From contig CM073591.1 in NCBI GenBank assembly GCA_037074705.1, positions 179,577,432 through 179,641,431 of the forward strand: 64,000 bases of DNA, in the 5' to 3' direction. This stretch comes from Zhengitettix transpicula (Eukaryota > Arthropoda > Insecta > Orthoptera > Tetrigidae). This document shows positions 37,201 to 50,200 of this stretch, piece after piece (the first letter of the stretch is position 1; each line of letters opens with the position of its first letter). A program made the translations under genes and the position numbers. The notes under the pieces were generated by a model, which was given only the letters and a program-made list of their open reading frames with translations, was not told the origin of the DNA and searched no databases.

Positions 37201-40200
37201 TTTTAATTTAAAATCAATTTTTTATTTGATCATAACATTTTGACGCTCCAACGTGGCGATATATTTGTGATTATTACAATATATATATCGTGTGTGTGTG
37301 TGTGTGACTATTTAAGAGTAAATTATAAATGAAACGCAGACTTTTAAATTCAGAAACTGATTTATACTTTAAAAAATATGTTTCGTCTCTATGTGCAACC
37401 TCTTATGGTATATGAAGTTTTACAAAATTATGATAGTAAGGGATTTACTCCGTTGACTGCTGTTGCCAAAATACGTTGACGTTCTAGTCGAATCAACACG
37501 CTTGTAGTTCCACTTAACAAATCTTATATATAACCACATGGTCTCCTCATTACTAATTGCATCCTGATGGTGACCCCGACGTGATGGTGACCCAATAACA
37601 CTAGCAGCAGGGGCGCAAAACAAAGGATACCGACTCACAGCTGTGTGTGGTTTTTATTTCACTCGACCATTCTACTCGACATGAATCGATACTGACTGTC
37701 ACTGGCCGTTTTTCTTCTCCTGACCAATTAGGCAGAGACAAATGTTCTTGCGCGGACTCTCTCTCTATCATCCAGTTCCAGCCCGCGTTCGCATGAGGCG
37801 AATAGCTCAAATAATCAGAACGTGAAGAGAAACCAGGTGACGCTGACACAAGGTTCTGCTTTGCTTAACGAGTTACGTCGGATACGTTACGCTGCTCCTA
37901 CAAGAACGATCTAGAGTTCACGTTCAGACCCGAGTAAGGTAACTTAAGTACTCGGTGCGTTTTACAACTGGGCCAGTGCTCACGTAGTTCAAGTGAGCCT
38001 ATCGTTCGACTAAAATCTAACAAGTGCTTACTAAGGACCACACCAATTAAGTGCATTCTCGCCCTTGTCGACTGTGTCACTCCTGACTTCAGGGTTCACC
38101 TACAGCAAGAATGAACATCTCTACCCAGCCTCATAAGTCATACGCAAGGACCACAGAAAACGAAAAATTCCCAACCAAGGAACAAGCCTTCATAATAGAA
38201 GCCTACGATGGATTTTCCATTAATGAAGTATCAAAACTCATCAAAAGAGAACTGATCAGCTTGTATGGTTCGTATCCAGAATATATAACAATGGAATCTG
38301 TATTTTATTGCAAGAAAATAAGCGCTAGAAAAATTTACCACAAACCATAAATTAAATAACATCAAAGACCACCTCCTCAACATCAGACCGCTTATCAATA
38401 AACGTATAAGAATTGCTATTTCCAAAGCATGCATCAACCCGCACAAGATCATATGAAATGAACTCATAAATAGGAATATCAAACCAACCACAAGACTTTC
38501 CTTTATCAGAGCAAGCATCCAAGACACAAACCTCGCTGACATCATGAGTTTTCATCAAATATGCATAGATCCAGGGGACGTCAACAAACTCCCAGAATTT
38601 ATCACCTTAAACTTCGAAGGAACCGCTTCCAGAATTTTCCATATCTTCCGTCTCCAAAATTTGCTACTTATGTGAAGAAGGACACATTGCCAAACTATGC
38701 ACCGTCAACCACCTTAATACTAACAAAATAAGCGCAATCTTCTACCCACTTCAAAAGACAAGACCCTCCTAAGATAAACTCATCGACTGAACCTCTCTCC
38801 GATGTTGTGTCGTAAACACCACAACACCAATTTTTGTATCTCTTATGGGTTTCTATGAATTAAAAACATGTAGACCTCGTAATCACAACAACATTTATTT
38901 ATTACTGAACTCGGACAGATACAGAACTCAAGATACAGTAAAAAAGTGAATAATAAATAGCACTTGTACCAACATGTTAAATAAAAACCATCTCAAACCG
39001 AAATTAAATACACAAAACCAATCTTCACTCCAAAAACGAGTCACATCCATAACAACAAACGTTAACCATGAAAATCCTAACAATTCCGCGATCTCCAACG
39101 AAGAAAGAAAATAACAAAACCCCTCTTCCGAAAAGACCAAAACTACCACAAACATAAACACTCAAAAACCTACTGAAGAGGCCTTCGAAACCAGAAGATT
39201 TTACATCGACAACAACAGCAACGATCGACCACTTAATTTTCAACAACTATCATGCTTCCTGACCAATTCATTTGGGTACAACAACGCACTCATGGTTGCC
39301 AAGGACTAAACAAGCAACCTGGAAACACTGGTGAACATGCTTACCAATAATTACCTCGTTATAACAGACAAAGAGGCACCAAAGCTAGAATCTGACTAAC
39401 CACTCATGAACTACTTAACCTGCAATGAAATTTTCCAATGGAACGTAAACGGGTTATTCCGAAGGTTCCAAAACCTGCTGGAAAACACGTATAAACCAAC
39501 TATAATCTGCATCCGGGAGACAAAATTTAAAAAGAACACTACCCAAAATATCAACGGATATCAATACTTCTTTAGAAACCGCCCAAAATCCCCTCCAAAA
39601 TACGTCAAAAAACATTCCCTCAAAAGAAATTTCACTATAAACCAAGCTAGAAGCCGTAGTTATCTAAACGCATGTCGCTCTCAGTATCTTTATACTCGAA
39701 CACTCCACAGTGTAACATAAACCTCTCTCTAACAATTACAACTGTAAACTCGACGATTTTAACTGTCATAACACCGCATGGGGTTCGGACAAAAATGAAC
39801 CGTGAGGCCTTAAAATGGGAAAAGTAATCACCGCCAATAACATTATCATCCTCAATAACGTACAACCGACCCTTCGCAAAATCAACATTGAACAACTCAG
39901 CTCCATGGACCTCACCTTATGCTCCTCGCAAATAAATGAAACTGGATCACCATGGATAACCCCCGCGACAGTGACCATTTCCTTAATCGAAAAACCCACC
40001 ACCCCCCTTATACACTCCCCTTCCGCAAGCCGATGGAATCTAAAATCAGTTAACTAGAAAACATACCAACAACTCAACTACCACCTCAACAATAAAGACA
40101 TCTTCCAAGAAAACAAGATGAATAGCATTATGTCCGAACTAATAAGCATCATCAAAGCAGCCAACTACTCTATTAAAAGAAATGAACCATTCAATAATTT

Positions 40201-43200
40201 CACAAAAGGAGAGTTCCATGGTGGTACCACGTATACGCCAGTACGCACTCTGCCTACAAACGTGCGTTCAATAGATTTAAAAAAAACAACTACGGACAAT
40301 AAATTACTCTCCTAGAAAGGAAGGTCCAAATTCAGAAAGACTAGAAATAATCACAGCAGATCCACATGGTCCAACAAAAGTCGGGCTTAATCCAACACAC
40401 CGACTGCGAATAGGCTTGGAACACTATAAAATCCATCCAATACATACATCCAAATTAAATTTATCCAAAAGCAGAACAACGAACTCAGCACTAACACAAA
40501 AGAAATAGCTAATATCCTCGCAGACTCATCTGCAGCCGACTAATCGACCGCGAGATATTGCAAAAGCTTCTAGAAGTACAAAATGACGCAAAAATCACAA
40601 CCTATATTCCAAGCTACCAAAGCAAAATACGCAGTTGCATCCAACCTAAATGATCCAGTCTCGCTGAGAAAGGTACTTCAAATCCTGGCTGTTTCAAAAG
40701 ATTCTGCCACAGACCCCGTCAACATACCAAATGACTCCAACAATCCCCATCCCCCTCCCTCTAAAAAAGAATAGAAATACTTCTCGCTCTCTACAGAAAA
40801 ATCTGGTGTGCATATGATACACTCGATAACTGACAGTTATCCCAATTCCCAAATCCGGAAAGAAAAAGTCAGAACTATCTAACTATAGACCGATACACTA
40901 CAGCGTGTTGGCATCCATGGAAACTTACTACGCTTCATCAACAGGATAAATAATAGTTTGCGGAATTTTGTCAAAGGTAGCCAAACTGGGAAACGGCGTC
41001 CCCAACGTTCAATTTTAAGCGTAACCCTATTCCTATTCGCAATAATCGTTGGAGAAGAGAATATACTTCCACCCATTTAAATCCCGTAAATACGCTGATG
41101 ACCTCACTTTCCTGTGCAAAGGAACCAGTATATGTTAACAGACACAATGACGAACTTCGCATTTGTCCTCGATCAACTGAACTCCTGGTGTCAAAGACAA
41201 GCTTCTAATTATGCACTCAAAAAAATCCAAAGCAATGTTTTTCCAAGAAACGTATAACTGGAACCAACCTCGCTAAAAATCGGTGAAAAACAAATTCAAT
41301 TTGCCAAGAATCTAAAGATTTTGGGCGTAATCTTCGACCCAAAACTCTCCTTCGAAATCACACCCACTCCACAATTAAAAAATGTAAAAAAAACGTTGCT
41401 ACAGAACGTAAAAATTAGGGTGCAGACAAAAATATCCTCATATACCAAGCACTAGTCAGTCGTAGATAGACTACACGAACATTATCTACGAATGCGCCAA
41501 CAAGAAATGAAATAATAGATGAAGAAATTAATTTAAATAAAAGAGGTTAACAACAGTTGTTAACACTACAATGTACAGTCAAAGACTACATCAGAAACCC
41601 TCTTTCACAGTGCTAGCCGAATGACAATTATTCAATGATATTATTAGTCAATATTCAACAGCTTATCCGTTATATTTCAATCCTTTTACCGCAAACGTCA
41701 CTTCCAAACACAAATACTATGTGTTTTTTGAGAATAAAAGTGCATTCTGGAGCTCAAACCCAATGCAGTTGACACATTAAAGGTAACAATATCTCATATA
41801 ACATGTAACTCATCGATTTCAAATTATTATATTTATTTGCTAATGATTTTATGGGTTTTTGCTTAGCTATCTGAAATTTAAATGTGTTACAAATGTATCT
41901 CTGTGGCATAAAATTTTCTATCATCCTTGTATTTTTGTAATATAAAATAAATGAACACATAATATATTTGCAGTGTACTAACTTAAAGATTAGATAATTA
42001 TATTATATGACCTGGCTTCAATCTGGTGGTGTATATAGTAGAAAATTTCTCCTCTGCGATCCTTGTTTACAACTTGTGGTGGACCATCAAACGGATAAAC
42101 CAAATGCCAGTGCCAATGAAATATGTTTATTCCTAAATCTTCTCGAAAGTATGCAACTCGATGTTCAGGTTCCAAATCTGAAGCTGTGTAATCTCGAGGA
42201 ATTTCAATTGGAATCTGAAAGAATATGAAACTTATGTGAAATTAATCAGAAATGAATTGACTTTTTATAATTCATCCAACATTTCAAACAGTTTAAAACG
42301 CTATTCATCTTAAGGGAAAAAGGGGCTAAGAATCAGAGCTGGGTCCATGAGACCAAACACTCCTTAAAGAAATATGCTACTAAATTCAGCTATTCCAGAG
42401 AATCAACAATTGGCACTTTCAAATCTGACGGGAAGATAAACAGTTTTTCTTACCCGTTTGAAACATTCATTCTTCCATTCTCATAATTTCTTCCGTTATA
42501 AACAATAGAGTGCATGATAATAAATTTACCAAATATCTCAACAACAATGTCAAAATTTAAAAGAGGACATAGCGGATTGTTACATACATAGACAAAATTA
42601 TTTTCTCACCTGTGAGACTCTCTTTTCAGATTGTAACTTTATTCATTTTTACAATCAGTTCCATTTATTAACGGATTCTCTAATCTTTTATCTGCAGATT
42701 TAATTTATTATTATTATTTTATGGCTCTACAGCACGATGAGGGTCTTGTACTCCTAGGATGACTGCCAGACTGTCATATTATATGACAGATTTTGGATTT
42801 AGGAGTGACATGTGGTCACGGTGTCGATTCTCCCTAAGTCTTAACCCGGGTTTTTGTGACAAGGACTATCACAAACATCCATTCCCCTGACGGGATTCGA
42901 ACCCAGGATCTCTGTGAGGCAAGGCAATGACACACAGCATGCGCAGATTTAATTTATGTTTTCAAAATTGTAATTCTTTCAATCTTATCGTGCTATTATT
43001 AATAATAAACAACCCAGAGTAGTAATGATTTTCGTCTTTAATTCAATAATGAATCTAATCTACTAGGTAAACATTACCCGAAAGAGAGAGCAAGACTTTT
43101 CTACGCAGCTACTATCAAAACCAAAAAGAGGCGCTGGAATTTTTAGATTGCTGTAAACAATGACAATGCCAACGTCCGCGGGGGAACAACTAAAGTAGGA

Positions 43201-46200
43201 GACCTGATATACCACAAAAAATTAATAATCCTAATTATAATCAATGGTCGAAATTTTGAGAATGGGCCAGAAAGGCAGCATTTCCAAAATGACAATAGAT
43301 ACAATTCTAATCCTAATTACTCTAGTAATCAAAATAGAGACAATACCAAACCAATTCCTTCGAAGGTGGAAAATTTGAATGGATTGACATGTCCGCCCTT
43401 GCGTGTACAGTTCGCAATAAAGTCAACAGAGGGCTGTTAAATGTTATTAGGAATTCTTTAAGTCACAGATCTTATTTGTTTGACGAAGAAGAAAAAAAAC
43501 AGAAGAGTGTGTCAACAGGCGAAGATTAAATTGGAATTGGGAAATAGACTGATTGACGTTTGGATTGATACCGGAGTTACATTTTCCATTATTAGGCAGG
43601 ATTTGTCTGAATTTCTGAAAGAAAAACGTCAAATAAATGAAAGCTATCCTGTTATCTGAAAGTATACGACGTTTTGGGAAGAAGAAATGTAAAAGTAACT
43701 TTGTAAGTGTTATTACCAATTAAAGTGGATTAAAATTATATGTTAATTAATTGTATAGTAGTCAAAGGTACGTTTACTGAGATGATACTTGGTGTTGATT
43801 TTCTGGAAGAGACAAATGCAAAAATAGATTATGATTTGGAACGTGTGGATGGATTTGCTAGAAATGAGGATGGAGAAATGTGTAAATTGTTGGAAGTTGG
43901 GGGAAGTAGATAAAGTAGTTCGGATAAGCTATGTTGCACATATGTATGGCGAAGAAATAGACGAAGATTGATGCATTGAAGAATTATGATGGAATTAAAT
44001 ATATTGACTTGACTTGTGATATGAACGTAAATGCACATAGAACAGAGCATGTCCGAAATAATTGGCAAATCGCGAAGGAAATCGATGATAAATAACGAGA
44101 CGCCTTAGTAGAAATTCTTTCGGAAAATGAGGAGACCTACAGTGAAGGACCCGGGCTACTCAAGAATTTTGAATACAACACCGAGACAATAACACACGCG
44201 CCATTTAAAGGAAAAACCTACCCCATACCCTATTCTTTAAGAGATCGCGTACAGGATGCAATAGATAATTGAACGTTGACTGCCGACTACGAGATAACTC
44301 GTAGACTGCGCTATTTTCTAGGAAGCCAACTACGAGTTATCTCGTCCTTGTTTACTTGTCATTTTGTGCAGCTACGATTAAACTCGGAATATATCAGTGC
44401 AAATATTGATAGAAGGCTTCTGGGAAAATAACAATAAATCAATGTTGTGTTGCATAAATAGAAAATTTAGTAAAAAACAAAAATAAATTATAAAAATTAA
44501 TTCAAATTCAGGAAATAAAATAATATTTTATTGTTTGTGGAACATCTTAAACAATCTTCTACACAAAGATGGAGTTATAGCAGTTTTTCTGCTTTTTCAA
44601 TCTTTGCACGTTTTCTTCCAAATCTGCGTGTTTTCGCGTCAATTAGATGTCTCTTCACATGAAAGCGGCCACGCTGAACACGCTGACGTTGACCGCCGTT
44701 TAGGAGTTATAGCCGTTTTTCTGCTTTTTCAATCTTTGCACGTTTTCTTCCAAAACTTCCAGGCTTGCCACTTTGATAACCTATTAGATGTTTTTATTGT
44801 TTTGCGTTTTTCAATTTCTTGCGCAGCATATATATTAGTTTGTTCCACCAGTAACGCAAGAAACTCATCCGAAAAAAATAAGCCCACCAGCCTATTTAAT
44901 GACGAAATGGACGCGTATTTATGATTCAGGTTTAGTGAAGCGACATGTCGAAGCGAGTCCAACTCGTAGTTGGCTTCCACGAAGAGATTCTGAAAATTGC
45001 CGTGGCAGTCAACGTGTTAAGAAGATGTGAGCATGGCAATGCTAGGATAAGAAGATGGTCATTGGCTCTTGAACCGTATAATTTAGAGGTGAGATACATC
45101 AAAGGAAGTGAGAACGGCCCGGCAGATTATTTAAGTAGAAATACTCACAGCAAAATTGAGCAACCGGAAGATATTGAGAAAAATTTTGTTGCGGCAATTC
45201 GAAAAAATGGAAAAGTAAAGTATTATATAACACTTTATTTCAAAATTTGCATGCATAATGACTTAGAAATTAATTAATTAATTAATTTAGCTGGAAAATA
45301 CAAAGAAAAGAAAAACGACTTGTATTCTTTGCAAAATGGGTTATTGTTCAAGAGTTATCCAAAGACTAGGAGAGGATGAGTGTTGGTGATACCATCGGAA
45401 TTCAGGATCAAAATATTGAAATATTTACATGTTCAACATGGCCACCCAGCATTCCGAAAACTCATAACTATCATGAGATATCTAGTGACTTGGATGAAGC
45501 AAAGCAGTATGTAAAAACATGTCATCTTTGCCAACTGTGTAAGCACAAAAATCGCATTTTCGAGGGATCGTTTTGTGCAGCTAAACCACCATTTAAAGAG
45601 GAGCTTGTTTACTTAGATATTTTTGGATCATTAATAAAGGGAAGTGGAGGCTATTACTATATACTAGTAATCTTAGATGCTTTTTTTAAAAAAAAATTAG
45701 GATAACAGGCTACATGAGGTTAATCCACATGGATTTTAAAGGGGGATTTTAAAGGGGGATGCAGAAGGGTAGAGGAAGGTAGCCAAAGGTTAACTAGGGC
45801 CCCCGGCTTATAGTTCAAGGATCCTACCCGGCATTCGCCTAAAAGTAATGCAGGGAAAACCGTAGAAAAACTTGCATTAGGTAGATCAGGCATTTAGTTT
45901 TTTTTTGTTTTTTTTTTTAGGGCAACAGGCTACATGAGGGTAATCCATTTAGGGCAACTCCCCAGCATGTAAGATTATTTGCACTCAGATCTGCTAAAAC
46001 GGCTGCTTGTTTAAACAAAATTTTAAAGTATTACATTGTGGAGGAGAAAAAGCCAAACAAAATTATCTCCGACCATGGGACGCAATTTTTTTATGAATCA
46101 CTAAATGATTTGGAAATTCTGGTAGGATACACGTCCATACGTCACCCTCAAAGCAACATGTCAGAACGATACATGAGAGTGATAGGAGACGTACTCATAA

Positions 46201-47236
46201 TATTGTGTTACAACCATCATAACGGATGCGTCTAGTGTGGAGGATTTTATTAACACCAATTTTTTTATTATTTCAGGACAGATTCATCGGGATATTCAGA
46301 AGGGAATATTGGTGGTTTTACCTTTTGAGAATTTAGTAGGGTTTCCCGATGCAAGCACAAACTGGAATTACGATGTAATTGTGAAGGAGGTGCAGAAGCG
46401 AATGTAAAATTTTTTCTAACAAAGAAACAGACCAAAAGTTAAGGATTTTACTTTGAAAAACGGTGATCTTGTATTGGTTAGGAGGCTGAGAGTATCAGAT
46501 CACGCCGGTAATATTTGTGCAAAATTGTTGCCAATTTTTGAAGTTGAAATAAAATGTTCTGACAAAAACTGTTATCATGTCCAAAATCCCAACAATGGAA
46601 GTACAAGAGTTTTTAATTGGACGAATCTCGTTCCGTACTATACAATGAACACGGGATAGATTTTTTTTTGTAAATATTTATTTCAGTTTGAGATATTTTC
46701 ATTTTATTAGAAATAATAATCAATTTAAAGTTATAGTAGCATACGTTGTGCGTGAAAACTTATCGCGGGGAAAAGGCATTGTTGTATAGGACTTCTTCGC
46801 TAGACTATGTACGCCAGACTTGGAATGCTAAGATGTTTGCCTTGTCAACTAACAATAAATTATACAATATGGATTAAGTTCCGTAATTATTATTTTACGT
46901 ACGGAACACATGGATACACAAATCTCTCTACATTGGTGAGCATTACAAGTGCGAGTATGCTAATCCTACCCGATAGTGGAGAAACGTCGTCGGACGATAA
47001 CAGAGATCGTCAGGGACAACACTGGTTTTCGATGGACGTTCGAAAGACACAAAGATTGTAAGTTTTAAGTGTTCAGTTTTATAAATACCATCGGTTTGGT
47101 GAAAACCTAAATTGATTATTACTTTTTTTAAATAATTCATTGGCTATTTTAAGCATTTTCATGCCCCCACCATGAGAGAAAGACTCACATCTTTAATAAA
47201 CATTTTATTATAACTGTTGAGTTAGAGATATTTTCA

Positions 47237-47286
<50 letters not shown>

Positions 47287-50200
47287 CAGTCTCCATTGCT
47301 TTTGCGTTATTTTTATGTAATGTCACTCCACCCCAACTCCATTCCCGAAAGGGAATCTCGATTGATTTTGACTTATTTTTATGTAATGCCATTCTACTAC
47401 AACCCCTAAGGGGAACTGCCCTCCCAATCCCGAAAGGGGATGAAATTAAACACGGAGAACATATAGAAAAATTTTATTAATTTCATTGATCCCGAAATAT
47501 ATTTATTCGACGCAAAAAACTGTCGGTCAACATGTTTTTAAAAATTCTAACCTCTTGCCCTCCACGGCCCAACTCCTCCTACCCCAGCCCACCGCTCGCG
47601 CGTAGCCTAGATTGTCATTAATAAAATCAGCGACATCCATTACCTTACCATGCTCGTCTCTCATGCTGCAAGAGAGGTTAACATTTTACACACATAACTT
47701 GGTTGAAATACTATAAATCTAATTAACGCAGAAAAATATTATTCAACTCTAATATCGGTCGTGATTTCTTGTTTCAATGATTCTACTCCCGTCCATCTCC
47801 ACCCGTCGGAGTTAAATGACAAATTAAAAGTCATAATTAAACCCAGTGACATTCATAACTCTCTATTTTACTCTAATCTCTGTTTTATTCGCTAAAGTAA
47901 GCTCCCTCCCAATACCGAAATGGGTTCAAATTAAACACGGAGAACGTGTAGTGAAATGTTAATAATCTCATTATATATATTTATTGGACGCAAAATTCGG
48001 AACTTTACTTACTTTAAAAATTCTACTCCTTACCCACCACCGCCCAACTTCTCCCACCTTAGTCCACCCTCGCGGGTTGCTTAGATAGTCTTAAATAAAC
48101 TCAGGGCATCCATTACCTTCGATTTAAATAGAATCTCGGTTGTATTACCGTTATTTTCCGGCATCTCACCTCCACACCCTCCCCTTAGAGTTATCTCACT
48201 CATGTCGCTAGGGGTTGAAATTTTACAAACATTAAATGGGTGCAAATACTAAAAATGTAATTATCCGTTAAAAATATTTATTACACGCAAATATTGACCG
48301 TGTAACATGTTAGATAATTTCCATGCCCGGTTCACCCCTGCCCTTGGGTGTTGGATGGTCAATTGAATATCAAAATTAAACTCTGCGACATCCACAACCC
48401 AGGATTTGATTGTATTCTGAGATTTACTCGCGTTATTTATTATTTTACCCTCACCCCTAAGCTTTCCCATCCTGTAGGGTATGAAAATATACTATCAGAT
48501 AACATCTGTTGAAACACTATCCCTTCGATTCCTGAAAATATTTATCTTCCAAAATATCGGCTGTTTTAGCATGTTTGAATGTTTCCACTCCCTACCATAA
48601 GTGTGCTTCCCTCTAATGCCAAAAGGGGTTAAATTTTACAAACAACATCGGTAGATATATTATCAATGTCATTGACCTCGACAATTAATTATGTTACAAT
48701 TAAATGTAATTATCCGTTAAAAATATTTATTACACTCAAATATCGATCGTGTAACATGATAGAAAAATTCTACCCCTGTCCACCCCATCCACTCCCACAC
48801 TTGGGGTTAAATGGCCAATTGAATGTTATAATTGTACTCGTCGACATCCATAACCTTGGATTTGATTCCAATCTCGGTTGTATTCGCGTTATTTTATTGT
48901 AGTGTTCCTCGACCCCACCCCTAAAGGTGCTCTACTGATAAGCCCGAAAGGGGTTGAAGTTATACTCAGAAAACATGTAGAGAAATTTTATGAATCTCAT
49001 TGATCCCGAAATATATAAGTCGTTGCAAAAATCGGTAGATTAACATCTATGACAATTTCCACCCATATATATATAATGAGGAAGATTTATAAATTCAAAA
49101 TGCCTCAAACATTTTTCTAAATTAAATATAATTTGTTAAGAATGTTGAAGAATATAAGTTTTAGTACAATTTTGAAAGTCATATAATTTTATGTCGAAGC
49201 AGCTACTACGGCGGAATGAAAGTAATAGTCTGACAAGTACATTGAATCAATGTATATAAAGGCTTGAAGAGATTTGGAGAAGTTAAGGTGAAAAGTGTAG
49301 GTAAACTATCAGCGACGATTGCCGAAGGTATTTTAACAGTTACATATGGGGCAATCACAGATAATACATTTAAATTAATATTAATAAAGAAATCTTGATC
49401 ACAATGCCACATAAATTTTGCCATAATCTCCCCACGAAAACCTACACGAGGAAAAGGTACTTGGTATATGTTTTAGATTGTACAATCAAAAGTTTGTATT
49501 ATTTTTTAAATTTCATTTCAAATGTCTCATGTTAAAAGTACATATATATATGTGTATATTTCATATAGTAAAACTTTAATTATTTATAATAAATAAAACC
49601 TTAACAATTGTTTATTACAATATATATATATATATATATATATACACAAAACATTCGTTGCAATACAATGTTTCATCCAAAATTTTGGAACTTCTTCAGG
49701 TAGTAAACACTTTTTAATACTTTTGGATGTTTGCATGTGTTTATATATATAATTTTTTGTTTCATTATTAAAAATAATTTTTTTTGACATATTGATTATT
49801 TATTTAACCGTAATTAATATACATTTTTATTTTCAGCTTTTACTTACTCTGGATTCTGAACTGACAACATTAGCTTCTTGTCTTGCTCGTGGAAAAACAC
49901 TGCCATCTATATATTTGTCTGGAAATATTTGTATTACTGGAGGAATAGGTACATTACGTGTGTCAGGTCGATGAAGTAGAGCTATTGACAGCGCATAGAC
50001 AAACATATAGGGATTAATTCTGTCACGGCAATACACTGCTGCTGATAACAGATCTTCTACGGTGCGCATGCCTGTAAGAAACTTGTTTCAGTAAATGTTG
50101 AGCTACAAAATACCATTAAAAGTATGAGACAGACAACTATATTAATTTAAAGTTAACGAACTGGTTGCTAATCTAAACCTTCCTGGAGAATAGAGAAAAT

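Larger units (their letters stand above)
43080..46660 (+). pseudogene. Ty3/gypsy polyprotein relic, interrupted
   Basis: Gag end and protease ('[11 protein letters not shown]' at 43561, Asp-Thr-Gly active site) are followed by '[14 protein letters not shown]' near 44215, the usual lead-in to RT. RT is then missing, and a piggyBac-like element sits at 44272-45016. After it come the RNase H end ('[20 protein letters not shown]'), the integrase zinc finger and core ('[13 protein letters not shown]', '[10 protein letters not shown]', '[10 protein letters not shown]', '[11 protein letters not shown]'), and the C-terminal chromatin-side domain to 46659 ('[11 protein letters not shown]'). Frameshifts and a 220-bp insertion at 45701-45940 break integrase. 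PPO intron between v3 and v2. Confidence 0.85.

Noticed and set aside
38111..38350. Host gene encoding a 79-residue protein
   Set aside because: It reads as the start of LINE ORF1, followed by a zinc-knuckle-like motif, endonuclease and RT relics in order.
42892..42942. Functional tRNA gene on the minus strand
   Set aside because: A B box is present but no A box or cloverleaf fits. The SINE body and target duplication explain it better.
44272..45016. Palindromic 'ctacgagataactcgtag' as an operator or CRISPR-like repeat
   Set aside because: It belongs to subterminal inverted repeats of the piggyBac-like element and is not part of a spaced array.
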